From assembly GCA_964527835.1 (NCBI GenBank), contig CAZGNV010000004.1, positions 62,001 through 126,000 on the forward strand: a stretch of 64,000 nucleotides of DNA, written 5' to 3'. This document shows positions 17,094-25,528 of this stretch, piece after piece. Below the pieces are notes generated by a model. The model was given only the letters and a program-made list of their open reading frames with translations, ran no database searches and was not told where the DNA came from. A program made the position numbers and the translations under genes. This stretch comes from JAFDCJ01 sp964527835. GTDB lineage: Bacteria; Desulfobacterota; Desulfobacteria; Desulfobacterales; JAFDCJ01. Every line of letters begins with the position of its first letter. Positions within the stretch are counted from its first letter, which is position 1.

Positions 17094-17908
17094 GATTTTT
17101 TCACTCCATCAGTATTTTTTGCAGTTTGGGATTCAAGCAGCCAGCGCACCCGGGCCATCAATTCAGCAACTGCAAATGAGTCGCTATGGTAGTCCGGTTC
17201 AATACGGGCCAGCTGTTGAACGCGGATGGTATCGGTTGCGCAGGCGTTGAACAGAAACCGGCCGGGTTCAAACAGTTTGTCGGTGTTGTCAATTCGCAGG
17301 ACGACAATCGGGGCCCGGCACAGTCGGGCGATTTTAAACGCTCCCTTGTTGAGGGGTCCGATGGTGCCGTCGCGGCTGCGGGTGCCTTCCGGGAAAATGA
17401 ACAGATTGCCGCCCGAGGCCAGGTACGGCTCCATGGTTTCCATGCGCTGGATCATGACTTCCGCCAGCCGGCCTTCGGAAGCCGACGGAATGTATCCGGA
17501 CCACAGCAGCATGCGGCCGAATATGGGCACCCTGAAAAAAGTGCTTTTGACAATGGTTTTGTGCCGCGCAAACAACGAGATCAGCACCAGCGGATCCAGG
17601 TACGACAAATGGTTGCAGACAATCACCGCGCAGCGCAGCGACCGGATCTCATCGGGTATCCGCCATTTGTGCCCCGGAATCAGGATGCGGGCGACAAAAA
17701 AGAACCCCCGGTAGAACTTGTGGTTCAACCGCTGAAAGGCAAGCTCGCGGTTTTCGGCCACCAGCCAGGCGATCAGGTAGCGCGGGGAAAACAAAACCAC
17801 AAAACCGAGGGTAAAATAAATCCAGATCCCCGCGGTGGCGCCAATATCCAACACCGGTTTCAGGAGGCGGCAGAAAAAATGCTGTTCGGATTTGTTATAA
17901 TGGTTCAC
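17090..17908 (-). CDS. PlsC-type lysophospholipid acyltransferase
   Basis: A 272-residue membrane-associated acyltransferase. NHLSYLD at 99-105 is the catalytic HX4D motif and FPEGTRSRDG near 171-180 binds the glycerol phosphate. Two hydrophobic segments near the N-terminus (about 20-48) anchor it to the inner membrane. It probably transfers the cluster's acyl chain from an acyl-ACP to a glycerol phosphate or similar acceptor. GTG 17908 is used, three bases past the KS stop; no good ATG alternative exists before the conserved domain. ATGA overlap with the next radical SAM gene. A second acyltransferase of a different family is encoded at 19542. Confidence 0.9.
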   Translation of the reverse strand: MNHYNKSEQHFFCRLLKPVLDIGATAGIWIYFTLGFVVLFSPRYLIAWLVAENRELAFQRLNHKFYRGFFFVARILIPGHKWRIPDEIRSLRCAVIVCNHLSYLDPLVLISLFARHKTIVKSTFFRVPIFGRMLLWSGYIPSASEGRLAEVMIQRMETMEPYLASGGNLFIFPEGTRSRDGTIGPLNKGAFKIARLCRAPIVVLRIDNTDKLFEPGRFLFNACATDTIRVQQLARIEPDYHSDSFAVAELMARVRWLLESQTAKNTDGVKKS

Positions 17909-17911
17909 GGA

Positions 17912-19144
17912 TTATGGCTTTTTGATAATCAAGCAGGTGTTCACCCCGCCAAAGGCGAAATTCTGGACGGCGGCGATGCGAATGTCGGCCTCCATAAGGC
18001 TGCGGGCATGCCGGATCATGGCGCAGCGCTCATCGATCTCCTCCAGGTTCAGGGTGGGGGCGATAAAGCCTTTTTCCATCATGTACAGGGTGAGCAGGGC
18101 TTCGATGGCCCCGCACGACCCCATGGTATGTCCCATGTAGCTTTTGAGCCCGGTGACCACCGGACCGTCCGCGTACACCCTGCCGGTGGCCTGGGCCTCG
18201 ATGGTGTCGCCCATTTTGGTGGCCGTGGCATGGGCGCTGACAAAATCCACCGCATCGGCGCTGACGGCCGCATCCTCAAGCGCCAGCCGGATGGTGGCGG
18301 TAATGCCCTCCGGGTTCGGCAGAATCAGATCCCCGCCGTTGTTGGTGCAGGAAAAGCCGATGATTTCCCCCAGGATCTGAGCGCCGCGCTTTTTGGCGAA
18401 TTCAAAATCTTCCAGCAGCAGGGCGCCGGCCCCCTCGGCCACCACCAGGCCGTCGCGGTGCTTGTCGAAGGGCCGCGGCGTCAGGTGCGGCGTGTCGTTG
18501 TATTCGGTGGAGCAGGCCAGCAGGTTGTCAAACACCGCCACCGTGGTGGTGTCATACTCGTCGGCGCCGCCGCAGAGCATGGCATCCTGGCGGCCGAATC
18601 GGATCATTTCGTAGCCGAAGCCGATGGACTGGCTGCTGGTGGTGCAGGCCGTGGAGGAGGAAATCACCCGTCCGGTGATGCCGAACATCTTGGTGATGTT
18701 GACCGCCGTGGTGTGCACCATGGATTTTAAATAATCCACGGCTCCGATGGAGGAAAAACGGGTGCGCGATCCGCTGAAAAAGGATTTGTATATTTCCCTT
18801 TGAACCGACGGGCTGCCGTGGGTGGAGCCGAAAGCCACCCCCAGTCTGCCGGAGGTGATAAAGGCATTGTCCAGCCCGGAGGCTTCCAGGACTTCCTTGG
18901 CCACCTGGCAGGCATAATAGGACACCGGGCCCATGGTCTTGCGATAGTGGCGTTTGAAATCGAAGCTGATGGGATAATCAACGGTGCCGAACACCCCGGA
19001 ATGAATATAACCGGACAGCAGGTCGTCGGGTTTCATTTTTTTAACCCCGGAGACCCCCTGCTCCAGGTGACGGATAATTTCATCTTTGCTATGGCCGATG
19101 GGGGTGATGGCGCTGCCGGCCGTAATGACGACTCTGCGTTGCAT
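17912..19144 (-). CDS. Beta-ketoacyl-ACP synthase (KS)
   Basis: A 410-residue condensing enzyme from ATG 19144, where the conserved MQRRVVITAG N-terminus begins; a 46-residue upstream extension has no family support and I omit it. Nucleophile Cys167 lies in STACTTSS, first histidine His305 in VSAHATATKMGD, and Lys334/His339 in LKSYMGHTMG. The ALA/T sequence around HATAT and SYMGHTMGSCGAIEALL is typical of KS proteins of aryl-polyene-like clusters. It is preceded by an ACP gene 82 bp upstream and followed within 3 bp by the acyltransferase. Full catalytic triad, so predicted active. Confidence 0.93.
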   Translation of the reverse strand: MQRRVVITAGSAITPIGHSKDEIIRHLEQGVSGVKKMKPDDLLSGYIHSGVFGTVDYPISFDFKRHYRKTMGPVSYYACQVAKEVLEASGLDNAFITSGRLGVAFGSTHGSPSVQREIYKSFFSGSRTRFSSIGAVDYLKSMVHTTAVNITKMFGITGRVISSSTACTTSSQSIGFGYEMIRFGRQDAMLCGGADEYDTTTVAVFDNLLACSTEYNDTPHLTPRPFDKHRDGLVVAEGAGALLLEDFEFAKKRGAQILGEIIGFSCTNNGGDLILPNPEGITATIRLALEDAAVSADAVDFVSAHATATKMGDTIEAQATGRVYADGPVVTGLKSYMGHTMGSCGAIEALLTLYMMEKGFIAPTLNLEEIDERCAMIRHARSLMEADIRIAAVQNFAFGGVNTCLIIKKP

Positions 19145-19226
19145 TTCCAAAATCCCGGGGTGCGCTGATGGCGGCCCCAATGTTGTTAGGTGGAATTTCC
19201 GGCCGCTGTTGGGGACGGATTTGTGA

Positions 19227-19508
19227 TCATGCCTGCCGGGTCTTTGCTTCTCCGGGGGCCCGGCTGCCTGCCAGCATTTCAATGTAATCCAGAATCTGAT
19301 TGATGGTTCGGATTTCCATGGCCATCTTTTTTTCGGCCCGGCTCAATTCCGAGCCGAGCATAATTTCGATCTCGCGCAGCAGCTCGATGGCATCGATACT
19401 GTCAAACTCGTGTATCTCCCTCAGGTCATCGTCGAGCCCGGGATTGTCGATCTCAAACTGATCGCTGAAGATCCTGATAATCTCGGATTGTATTTCGTCA
19501 CGCGTCAT
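19227..19508 (-). CDS. Acyl carrier protein
   Basis: A 93-residue third carrier protein of the locus. Ser37 in HEFDSIDAIELL is the predicted phosphopantetheine site. The protein has a somewhat long C-terminal tail (EAKTRQA) and an unusual lysine-rich helix (RAEKKMAMEIRT). It lies between a lipid-A-type acyltransferase and a KS in one operon, so it could serve as carrier for the finished chain before transfer. The gap to the KS is 82 bp and holds no recognised signal. Confidence 0.92.
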   Translation of the reverse strand: MTRDEIQSEIIRIFSDQFEIDNPGLDDDLREIHEFDSIDAIELLREIEIMLGSELSRAEKKMAMEIRTINQILDYIEMLAGSRAPGEAKTRQA

Positions 19509-19541
19509 GAAAGCTGGCCCCTGGATGATAAAAACAAAATA

Positions 19542-20474
19542 TTACATCTTCTGCCCGGTTTGTTCAACCCCAAATGATTGCGGCGCCGGTTTCGCTCCAG
19601 CGCGCAGAAAGGGCTTGAAATGATACCATTGCAGCGGATGGCGTCGCAGCGCCGCTTCCAGGGCATCGGCATATTCTTGGGCTGACTGCCGGATGGCCGC
19701 ATCTCGCTGGTCGCGGGCGGCGGCAGTGATGGATATGGGCGGCGACATGTTGAACTGGTAGTGGTTTTTTCCGGTGCGGAAGGCAAAAAAAATGAAGATG
19801 GGGGCGCCCGATACCAGCGCCAGCACATGGGGCGTCTGGGGCAGTGCGATTTCATGGCCCAAAAATTTCGCCGCCACCGTGCGTTGATCCTTTTTCCACA
19901 CCAGATCCCCGGCCATTGAAACCACGCCGCCTTCCTGAACGAATCGGATGCCCTCGACAATATCCAGGGGCGATCCGCCGTGTTCGTCCGCCGCCACGAT
20001 CCGGATGTCATTTTGAACCAGGCTCTGTTTTTGAATCCGTTCGATCTGTTCTTTCTGTTTGGCTCCCATGTACAGCAGCAGCGGGGTTTTCTTGAGCCGG
20101 CGTTTGAGCAGGTGGGCGCCCACCTCCCAGTTGCCCATGTGGGACATGAGCAAGATGGCGCCGCGGCCGCCGGCCAGGTTTTGCTCCAGGTGCTCCAGGC
20201 CGCTGGAAGTATAGGTGATGGCATCAAATTCCTGCAGCACAAAGCGGTCGAAAACGACATCCGTAAAATTATGAAACTGCCGCCAGGCGCACCACAGGTG
20301 AAACAGCCGGCCGCGATCGGGGTACAGGGCACGGTATAATCTTACGGAGTTGTTGACCCGGGCCGGGAAAAACAGGAAATATCCCGTGGCCACAAACCAG
20401 GCAAACAGCCCAAAGACCCAGGGGCCCAGGATTTTCGTCAGCCGGGTGGTGGTTTTATAGAATAATTCGCTCAT
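19542..20474 (-). CDS. LpxL/HtrB-family acyltransferase
   Basis: A 310-residue inner-membrane acyltransferase of the lipid A biosynthesis family. SHMGNWEVG at 111-119 is the HX4(D/E) catalytic motif, with a single N-terminal membrane helix at about 18-36 (VFGLFAWFVATGYFLFF). LpxL-type enzymes use acyl-ACP donors on glycolipid acceptors; a homolog occurs in aryl polyene loci (ApeD-type). Here the neighbouring ACP at 19227 and the GT2 glycosyltransferase at 20600 suggest building of a glycolipid or acyl-glycerol anchor. A 125-bp gap before it contains repeat fragments. Confidence 0.9.
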   Translation of the reverse strand: MSELFYKTTTRLTKILGPWVFGLFAWFVATGYFLFFPARVNNSVRLYRALYPDRGRLFHLWCAWRQFHNFTDVVFDRFVLQEFDAITYTSSGLEHLEQNLAGGRGAILLMSHMGNWEVGAHLLKRRLKKTPLLLYMGAKQKEQIERIQKQSLVQNDIRIVAADEHGGSPLDIVEGIRFVQEGGVVSMAGDLVWKKDQRTVAAKFLGHEIALPQTPHVLALVSGAPIFIFFAFRTGKNHYQFNMSPPISITAAARDQRDAAIRQSAQEYADALEAALRRHPLQWYHFKPFLRAGAKPAPQSFGVEQTGQKM

Positions 20475-20485
20475 GACCGTTCAAA

Positions 20486-20586
20486 GGCTTGAATGGCGCT
20501 CAAAAATGGCTTTTTGCAACTCAATCAAGTTCGTTTCTCATCGGCTGCCGCCGGGCGGCATAAACAAGCTTTTTACGAACCCATCA
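20486..20586. repeat. Fragments of the intergenic repeat family
   Basis: The gap between the glycosyltransferase and the acyltransferase carries pieces related to the repeat family: a GGCGCTCAAAAATGGCTTTTTGCAACTCAATC stretch in pieces (20495-20529) and, in reverse, GATGGGTTCGTAAAAAGCTTG (20566-20586), close to the module at 43624. Probably a degenerate or partial copy. No gene seen here. Confidence 0.5.
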
Positions 20587-20599
20587 ACCGATTAAGGCC

Positions 20600-21331
20600 T
20601 CAATGTTTTCCCACGAAAGGGTGCAGCAGGATCCTGCGGGTGATCAACCGCGAAAAGGTGCAGGTGTTTCTTAAAAAGTCGACAAACGGCCGGAAATGGG
20701 AGACCCGTTCGCCGGCCGGGGCATAGCAAACCCCGACCGGCACTTCGACAACCGGGATTTGCTTCCAGCAGGCTTTTACCAGGATTTCGATTTCAAATTC
20801 GAAGCGCCGGGCCTTGACGTTCAGTTCCAGAGCTTCCGGCAGGGGATAGATCCTGAACCCGCTTTGGGTGTCCCGCAGGCGGGGCCCTCCCGCACAGGCG
20901 ATCCAGAAATTTGAAAAACGGCGGCCGAAGCGGCTGGTCCAGGGGACATTTTGTCCGTCCATGCCCTGCCGCAGGCCCACCACGATGGGGCGGGCGTGTT
21001 CCCCGATGGCCCGCATCATCAGCCGGGCATCGGCCGGGTTATGCTGTCCGTCGGCATCGATGGTAATGGCCCAGTTCGCCACTTCGGCGGCGGCGGCAAA
21101 ACCGGTGAGCAGGGCCGCTCCCTTGCCGCAGTTTTGCGGATGGTGCAGAACGTGGATATGCTTGAAGGCGCTGATTCTTTCATAACTGCCATCCGTGGAA
21201 CCGTCATCGACCACGAAAACCGGCATATCCAGCTCCAGGGATTTTTTGACCACGTCTTGGATGTGCCGTTGATGGTTGTACACCGGGATGACAACGGCAA
21301 ATCGCTGTTTTTGCGCAGGTGACAGGTCCAT
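20600..21331 (-). CDS. Family 2 glycosyltransferase
   Basis: A 243-residue GT-A fold glycosyltransferase from ATG 21331, which overlaps the stop of the upstream gene by one base (TGATG). VVIPVYNHQ and VFVVDDGSTDGSY near the N-terminus bind the nucleotide sugar; TIDADGQHNP supplies the DxD-like metal site, and DTQSGFRIYPL resembles dolichol-phosphate-mannose-synthase-type enzymes. No C-terminal membrane helices. Aryl polyene loci often carry a GT2 domain (ApeJ), there usually fused to an acyltransferase; here the two are separate genes. Acceptor and sugar are unknown. Confidence 0.9.
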   Translation of the reverse strand: MDLSPAQKQRFAVVIPVYNHQRHIQDVVKKSLELDMPVFVVDDGSTDGSYERISAFKHIHVLHHPQNCGKGAALLTGFAAAAEVANWAITIDADGQHNPADARLMMRAIGEHARPIVVGLRQGMDGQNVPWTSRFGRRFSNFWIACAGGPRLRDTQSGFRIYPLPEALELNVKARRFEFEIEILVKACWKQIPVVEVPVGVCYAPAGERVSHFRPFVDFLRNTCTFSRLITRRILLHPFVGKH

Positions 21332-23058
21332 CAGGATCCGTGCACAGCTGCAGGCAAAAACGCCACGGCCCACGTCCCCGGCCCGAAATGAACCCCGGAG
21401 GTCAACGATATGGGCTGCAGCAAGATTTCACTGGACTCAAACCGGGCGGCGATGGCTTTTTGGGCCGTAGTCTCCACCCAGTCGCGATTATCACTGTACT
21501 CCAGCATGATCAGGGGAGCCGAGCCGAACGGGCAGGCGGAGTTCAGTTTTTCAAGGGCGAATTTCAGCTGGGCGGCTGCGTTTTTTGCCGTGCCCATCTT
21601 TTTGGCACCTTCAGCCGTGGGGCTGATGATGGGCTTGACATGCAGCATGTCGCCGAAAAATGCACTGGATTTGGACAAGCGCCCGCCGGCGGCAAGATAT
21701 TTGAGCTTGTCCAGAAAAACATATTCCTCACAAGTCCGGACCGCCCGCCGGGCAAAATCGATCACCGCTTCCGGGTCGTCGGTTGTTTGGGCATACCGGG
21801 CGGTGGCCAGGGCAATGGTGCCCAGGCGGCCCGAGGCCGCCCCCGTATCGATGACGATCAGGCGGCTGCCCGCATCATTGTGGTTTTTCCACTGCATGGC
21901 AACGTCAAAGTTGCCCGTATAAACAGAGCCGACGCAAAGGTACAGCACCCGGGGGTATAGTTCCGTCACCCGCTGGTAATACTGGTGGCGCTCGAACATC
22001 GAGGCCTGGGAGGTGGAGGCCTGGATGCCGGCCCGCATGTTCTGATAAAGTTCGGTGGCGGTAAACAGACTTTCCGGCAGGGACTTGTCGCCGGCGATGA
22101 TGTAGCTGTCCAGCAGGGTGACACCCAGTTGGCGGGCCATTTCCCGGCTCATGGAGCCGGCGGCATCGGTCATGATATGAAGAGCGCCTTGTGGGCTGGA
22201 TTGTTTGAAAGCGTTGATCTGGGCGGCGAGATCGTCGTCGGTCCACTGCACCACCTGCCCGAGATCCTCCATTTTGCGGCGTAAAGACGCCACGTCTGCG
22301 GTGTGCAGGTGAACCTTCAGGTAGTCCTTGTGGGGGATCAGCACCACGTTGTCGCCGTTTTGGCGCAGGCGGTCGATTTTTTCCTGTTCATTGCCGTCCA
22401 GGCGGATGACGGTGTCCACACAGTGGCCGGCTTCCATTTGAGCCTGAAAGGACGAAGAGATTGCAAGCAGACCCTTGAATCGCGCTGCCAGCGGTTGAAA
22501 CCCGTCGGTCCGGCCGGCGAGGTGCTTGAAAAAACTTTCAAAAAACAGATACATCCCCAGCGCGCCGGAGTCCACAACGCCGGCGGGCTTCAGACCGGGC
22601 AGCAGTTGGGGGGTTAATTTTACGGCCGCCTCCAGCTGGTCGATGATTTCGTCAACGGATGCATCCAGGGCCGGCCTGCCGTTTTTGGCCAGGACATCCA
22701 CCAGGGTGTCGAAAACCGTCAGCATGGTTCCGTGGACCGGGTTGCTGACAGCCTGCCAGGCTTGGTCGCGGCCCAGTTTCGCAGCCTGCAGAAGATCTTC
22801 CAGGGTGTCGGCCGTCAGAAAGCCGGCGAAAAAGCGGGCTGCGATGTTGCCGGAGTTTCCCCGCGCGGCCAGCAGCAGCTGCTGGATGGTCGCATCCCGG
22901 TTTTCATCCAGGTAGCGCAAGGGCGTGAGGCTGGCGATCAGGTTGCGACCGGTATCACCGTCGGCCACTGGAAAGACATTGATGCTGTCCAGAACGTCGG
23001 ACCAGGCGGCCACCCTTTCAACACCGGCAATGTGGGCTTTTTGAAAATCCGGTTTCAT
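21331..23058 (-). CDS. DAK2-DegV fusion, fatty-acid-kinase-like
   Basis: A 575-residue fusion. Residues 1-200 are a DAK2/DhaL kinase domain: INVFPVADGDTGRN at 26-39, ARGNSGN at 65-71 and a VVDSGALG motif near 160, matching the ATP-binding subunit FakA. Residues about 285-575 form a DegV fold (IMTDAAGSMSREMARQLG, then ALIMLEYSD-type strands) that in FakB binds a fatty acid. Fak phosphorylates free fatty acids to acyl-phosphate. Having kinase and lipid-binding parts in one chain, between a thioesterase and a glycosyltransferase, suggests handling of chains released in this pathway. ATGA overlap with the thioesterase. Fusions like this are known in anaerobes; activity here is inferred. Confidence 0.85.
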   Translation of the reverse strand: MKPDFQKAHIAGVERVAAWSDVLDSINVFPVADGDTGRNLIASLTPLRYLDENRDATIQQLLLAARGNSGNIAARFFAGFLTADTLEDLLQAAKLGRDQAWQAVSNPVHGTMLTVFDTLVDVLAKNGRPALDASVDEIIDQLEAAVKLTPQLLPGLKPAGVVDSGALGMYLFFESFFKHLAGRTDGFQPLAARFKGLLAISSSFQAQMEAGHCVDTVIRLDGNEQEKIDRLRQNGDNVVLIPHKDYLKVHLHTADVASLRRKMEDLGQVVQWTDDDLAAQINAFKQSSPQGALHIMTDAAGSMSREMARQLGVTLLDSYIIAGDKSLPESLFTATELYQNMRAGIQASTSQASMFERHQYYQRVTELYPRVLYLCVGSVYTGNFDVAMQWKNHNDAGSRLIVIDTGAASGRLGTIALATARYAQTTDDPEAVIDFARRAVRTCEEYVFLDKLKYLAAGGRLSKSSAFFGDMLHVKPIISPTAEGAKKMGTAKNAAAQLKFALEKLNSACPFGSAPLIMLEYSDNRDWVETTAQKAIAARFESSEILLQPISLTSGVHFGPGTWAVAFLPAAVHGS

Positions 23059-23480
23059 GGTGAAAGCTCCAGGGCCTGGCGGATATCATCCGGTATTTCA
23101 AACAATATTTCCATGGCGGGATATTTTACCGCCACCTGCTCGCTTCTGCCTTTGGCGCAAAGCTGGTCGTTTTTGATCAGCTTGATTTTAAAATCGATCA
23201 CGATCTTGTATTGGGCCTCGGCCACCGTGGCCTCGCAGATGAATTCATCGCGGTATTTCAGGGAAACGATGTACTTTGTGGCGGTTTTTATTATCGGAAA
23301 CAGACAGCGGGTCTTTTGATAATAATCAAACAGATCGATTCCCACGTCATGAAAGAGCGCTGAGCGCGTCTGATCGAAATATTTCAGGTAATTTCCATGC
23401 CACACCATGTTCATGGGGTCCAGGTCGTAAAACGGCACCGTGAAGGTCATCGCATGGCTTTTGTACACTTGGTTATTCAT
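23055..23480 (-). CDS. 4HBT-type hot-dog thioesterase (ApeK/YbgC-like)
   Basis: A 141-residue single hot-dog thioesterase. FYDLDPMNMVWHGNYLKYFD near residues 18-37 is the catalytic segment with aspartate and the HGNY motif. It hydrolyses acyl-CoA or acyl-ACP thioesters. First gene of a leftward operon running to 14371; aryl polyene loci contain an equivalent (ApeK). I use ATG 23480 rather than the GTG just before it; no strong Shine-Dalgarno is seen. Stop overlaps the next start (ATGA), so it is coupled to the DAK2-DegV protein, which could act on the freed acid. Confidence 0.88.
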   Translation of the reverse strand: MNNQVYKSHAMTFTVPFYDLDPMNMVWHGNYLKYFDQTRSALFHDVGIDLFDYYQKTRCLFPIIKTATKYIVSLKYRDEFICEATVAEAQYKIVIDFKIKLIKNDQLCAKGRSEQVAVKYPAMEILFEIPDDIRQALELSP

Positions 23481-23685
23481 CACCGAAAACTCAAATCAGG
23501 CCCTTATTACGGGTTCATCAATAAAATGCATAAATAATAAAATTATATTATTTTAATTTCAGAATCAACTAAAAAGCCGGAAATTCGTTATTTGACACAT
23601 CCGCGCCTTTACTTTATATTGCCTCGCAAAAAACCACATTCTACCCGTCCAATCAGGGCAGGGACACCCCAGGAGGAAATGCAGG
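23481..23685. promoter_or_regulatory. Divergent AT-rich promoter region
   Basis: Lies between the leftward thioesterase operon and the rightward gene at 23686. The stretch 23520-23575 is very AT-rich. On the minus strand a TATAAT (complement of 23542-23547) may serve the lipid operon, with TTGATT 15 bp upstream, a short spacer. The plus-strand promoter is listed separately. No other gene was found here. Confidence 0.55.
23592..23620 (+). promoter_or_regulatory. Sigma-70-type promoter
   Basis: TTGACA at 23592-23597 and TATATT at 23615-23620 separated by 17 bp. Transcription would begin near 23627, about 60 bp before the start codon at 23686, which has an AGGAGG Shine-Dalgarno sequence. Confidence 0.75.
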
Positions 23686-24672
23686 ATGGCGGATAAAAAC
23701 CGGATCTACCTTGAAGACATCGGCGAAATCGTCATGTCGCGCGGCGGCAGAGACATCTGGCTGGTGAAGGAAATTTCGCAGCATGAAGCCTTTCGGGGCC
23801 GCAGCCTGCCGGATAAGATTTATGTGGTCGATTTTCCCGGCCGGGGGCTGGGCGAGGAATTTTTGCTCAGCCGCCAGGCCTGCGGCGCCGAGAAGTTTTT
23901 AATGATCAAGGAAATCGGCCATGACATGATGCGCCTTTTCGAACGCATGTTTGACGGGAAACTGGCGCAGTTTGTGATCCTGTGGGGGGGACGCCCGCTG
24001 GATCTGCTGGATGCCAACCCGCCGCTGCACCGTTCCCGGCTGCCCGACACGACTTACATCAAATTGACCCGCATTGAGGACAGCACCGTTTCCCGCGGCT
24101 GGAACATTGTTGAAAGCTCCTTTGTCGGCGAGTGGTGGCGGGATGAGACCTGGATTATCATGGAAGAATGCATCGCTTCGGGTTCGACTTTGACCTATTT
24201 CGTGGAAGAGGCCCTGCACCATCACCGACCCGAGAAGATCTTCCTGTTTCCGGTGTGCGCCAGCCTCGAAGGGCTGGAGGGGATCTGCCGGATATGCAAT
24301 GAACGGGGGGTCGAGCTGATCCCGGTTTACAACGGTGCGCTGATCCAGGTCGCTGAAAAAGGCGTGACCCTGCCGTATACCGATCTCGGCCTTCAGCCCC
24401 AGACCATTGTCACCCATCATTTTTTCCATGACCTCAATGAGCGCTACCAGGGCCGGCCGCTTTGCTGGGTGGGGGATATCGGCGATTCGATCTACAAGCC
24501 GGAAGATCATCTCATCGAGACGCTCAGTGACATGCTGGCGGTGGGGATGGATTTTGAAAGAGAAGATTTTTCGCTCTGGAGTCCCATCGTGCGTTCGGAG
24601 CGGTTTCTCACCCGCCTGGAGGCCTCCCACGGCGGATTGTTCCGGGCGGTGGGCAAGTACCTGAAGTCCTGA
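23686..24672 (+). CDS. Phosphoribosyltransferase-like protein, function unknown
   Basis: A 328-residue cytosolic protein. WIIMEECIASGSTL at 156-169 resembles the PRPP-binding loop of type I phosphoribosyltransferases (VVDDVIATGGT), with the usual Asp-Asp replaced by Glu-Glu. A following hydrophobic strand (KIFLFPVCAS) and turn fits that fold. The N-terminal 130 residues and C-terminal part match nothing I know; KPEDHLIETLSDMLAVGMDF may be an added helical domain. Strong Shine-Dalgarno (AGGAGG, 9 bp upstream) and promoter at 23592. The downstream metallo-beta-lactamase gene starts 22 bp later, so the two are probably co-transcribed. Real enzyme activity is unproven. Confidence 0.72.
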   Translation: MADKNRIYLEDIGEIVMSRGGRDIWLVKEISQHEAFRGRSLPDKIYVVDFPGRGLGEEFLLSRQACGAEKFLMIKEIGHDMMRLFERMFDGKLAQFVILWGGRPLDLLDANPPLHRSRLPDTTYIKLTRIEDSTVSRGWNIVESSFVGEWWRDETWIIMEECIASGSTLTYFVEEALHHHRPEKIFLFPVCASLEGLEGICRICNERGVELIPVYNGALIQVAEKGVTLPYTDLGLQPQTIVTHHFFHDLNERYQGRPLCWVGDIGDSIYKPEDHLIETLSDMLAVGMDFEREDFSLWSPIVRSERFLTRLEASHGGLFRAVGKYLKS

Positions 24673-24694
24673 ACCAGAAAAACGGTGAACACGA

Positions 24695-25528
24695 ATGCAT
24701 TTCAAAGTTACAACCCTGTCCGAAAACAACATTGGCCCCTCCAGCCAGGGCTTGATCGCAGAGCACGGCCTTGCGTTTTACATTGAGGCTGCAGATCGAC
24801 GTATTCTGTTTGATACCGGGCAGAATCTCGTTATCGCCAATAATGCCGAAGTCCTGGGCATTGATCTTGTCCGTATCGATACGGTGGTCTTAAGCCATGG
24901 CCATTACGATCACACCAGCGGCATTAAAACCCTTTTGAAGTGCAACACGGGTTTTACGCTTTATGCCCATCCGGATGTATTTGACGCCAAACTAAGGGAG
25001 AAAGGCGATGATTACAAATATATCGGTATACCCGTTGACCGAAAGGAGCTGGAACAAAAGGGCATAAAAATCCAGCTCGACAGGGATCCCGTCTCCATAG
25101 CCCCCGGCATCACCACCACCGGAGAAATACCGCTTGATAATGATTTTGAAAAGGTGGGGTCAATTTTCTATCTTAAAAAAGGGGAGGATTATCCGGCCGA
25201 TACCATGGTTGACGACCGGGCGATGATCCTGGATACGGACCAAGGAGTGGTGGTGCTGCTGGGCTGCACGCACCGGGGGGTGATCAACACCTTGGATCAC
25301 GTTACCCAAATTAGCGGCCGCAACACGATCCATGCCATCATGGGCGGTCTGCACCTGGGCAACGCCTCAGGCGAGAAGCTGGCCACCGTAATCGAACACC
25401 TGCATGCCTTCGGGCTGGAAAAAATAGGCGTCGGGCACTGCACCGGCTACAAGGCCTTTGCGGCCCTTGCCAGTGAATTCAAAGACAAGGTTTTTCTCAA
25501 CGTGGTTGGCAATGTGATGCAATTTTAA
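24695..25528 (+). CDS. Metallo-beta-lactamase fold hydrolase (COG1237 type)
   Basis: A 277-residue protein with the metal motif HGHYDH at 68-73 (His68, His70, Asp72, His73) and a later GCTHRGVIN and HAIMGGLHL that supply further ligands. N-terminal VTTLSENNIGPSS and the HDHxxG layout match the group annotated as dihydropterin-related MBL proteins, common in anaerobes and methanogens. Natural substrate is uncertain. Second gene of a probable two-gene operon with the phosphoribosyltransferase-like protein. It ends 3 bp past the start of the convergent degenerate gene at 25525, which marks the edge of the accessory island. Confidence 0.87.
   Translation: MHFKVTTLSENNIGPSSQGLIAEHGLAFYIEAADRRILFDTGQNLVIANNAEVLGIDLVRIDTVVLSHGHYDHTSGIKTLLKCNTGFTLYAHPDVFDAKLREKGDDYKYIGIPVDRKELEQKGIKIQLDRDPVSIAPGITTTGEIPLDNDFEKVGSIFYLKKGEDYPADTMVDDRAMILDTDQGVVVLLGCTHRGVINTLDHVTQISGRNTIHAIMGGLHLGNASGEKLATVIEHLHAFGLEKIGVGHCTGYKAFAALASEFKDKVFLNVVGNVMQF

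Noticed and set aside
17186..18730. A 514-codon plus-strand reading frame
   Set aside because: Lies antisense to the acyltransferase and KS genes, which have full catalytic motifs; composition is histidine/glycine/glutamine-rich, typical of a GC-rich shadow.
1..23480. Calling the locus a ladderane cluster
   Set aside because: The KS plus radical SAM content is suggestive, but no phytoene-desaturase-like gene is present and the other parts fit aryl-polyene-type systems better; product not determinable.
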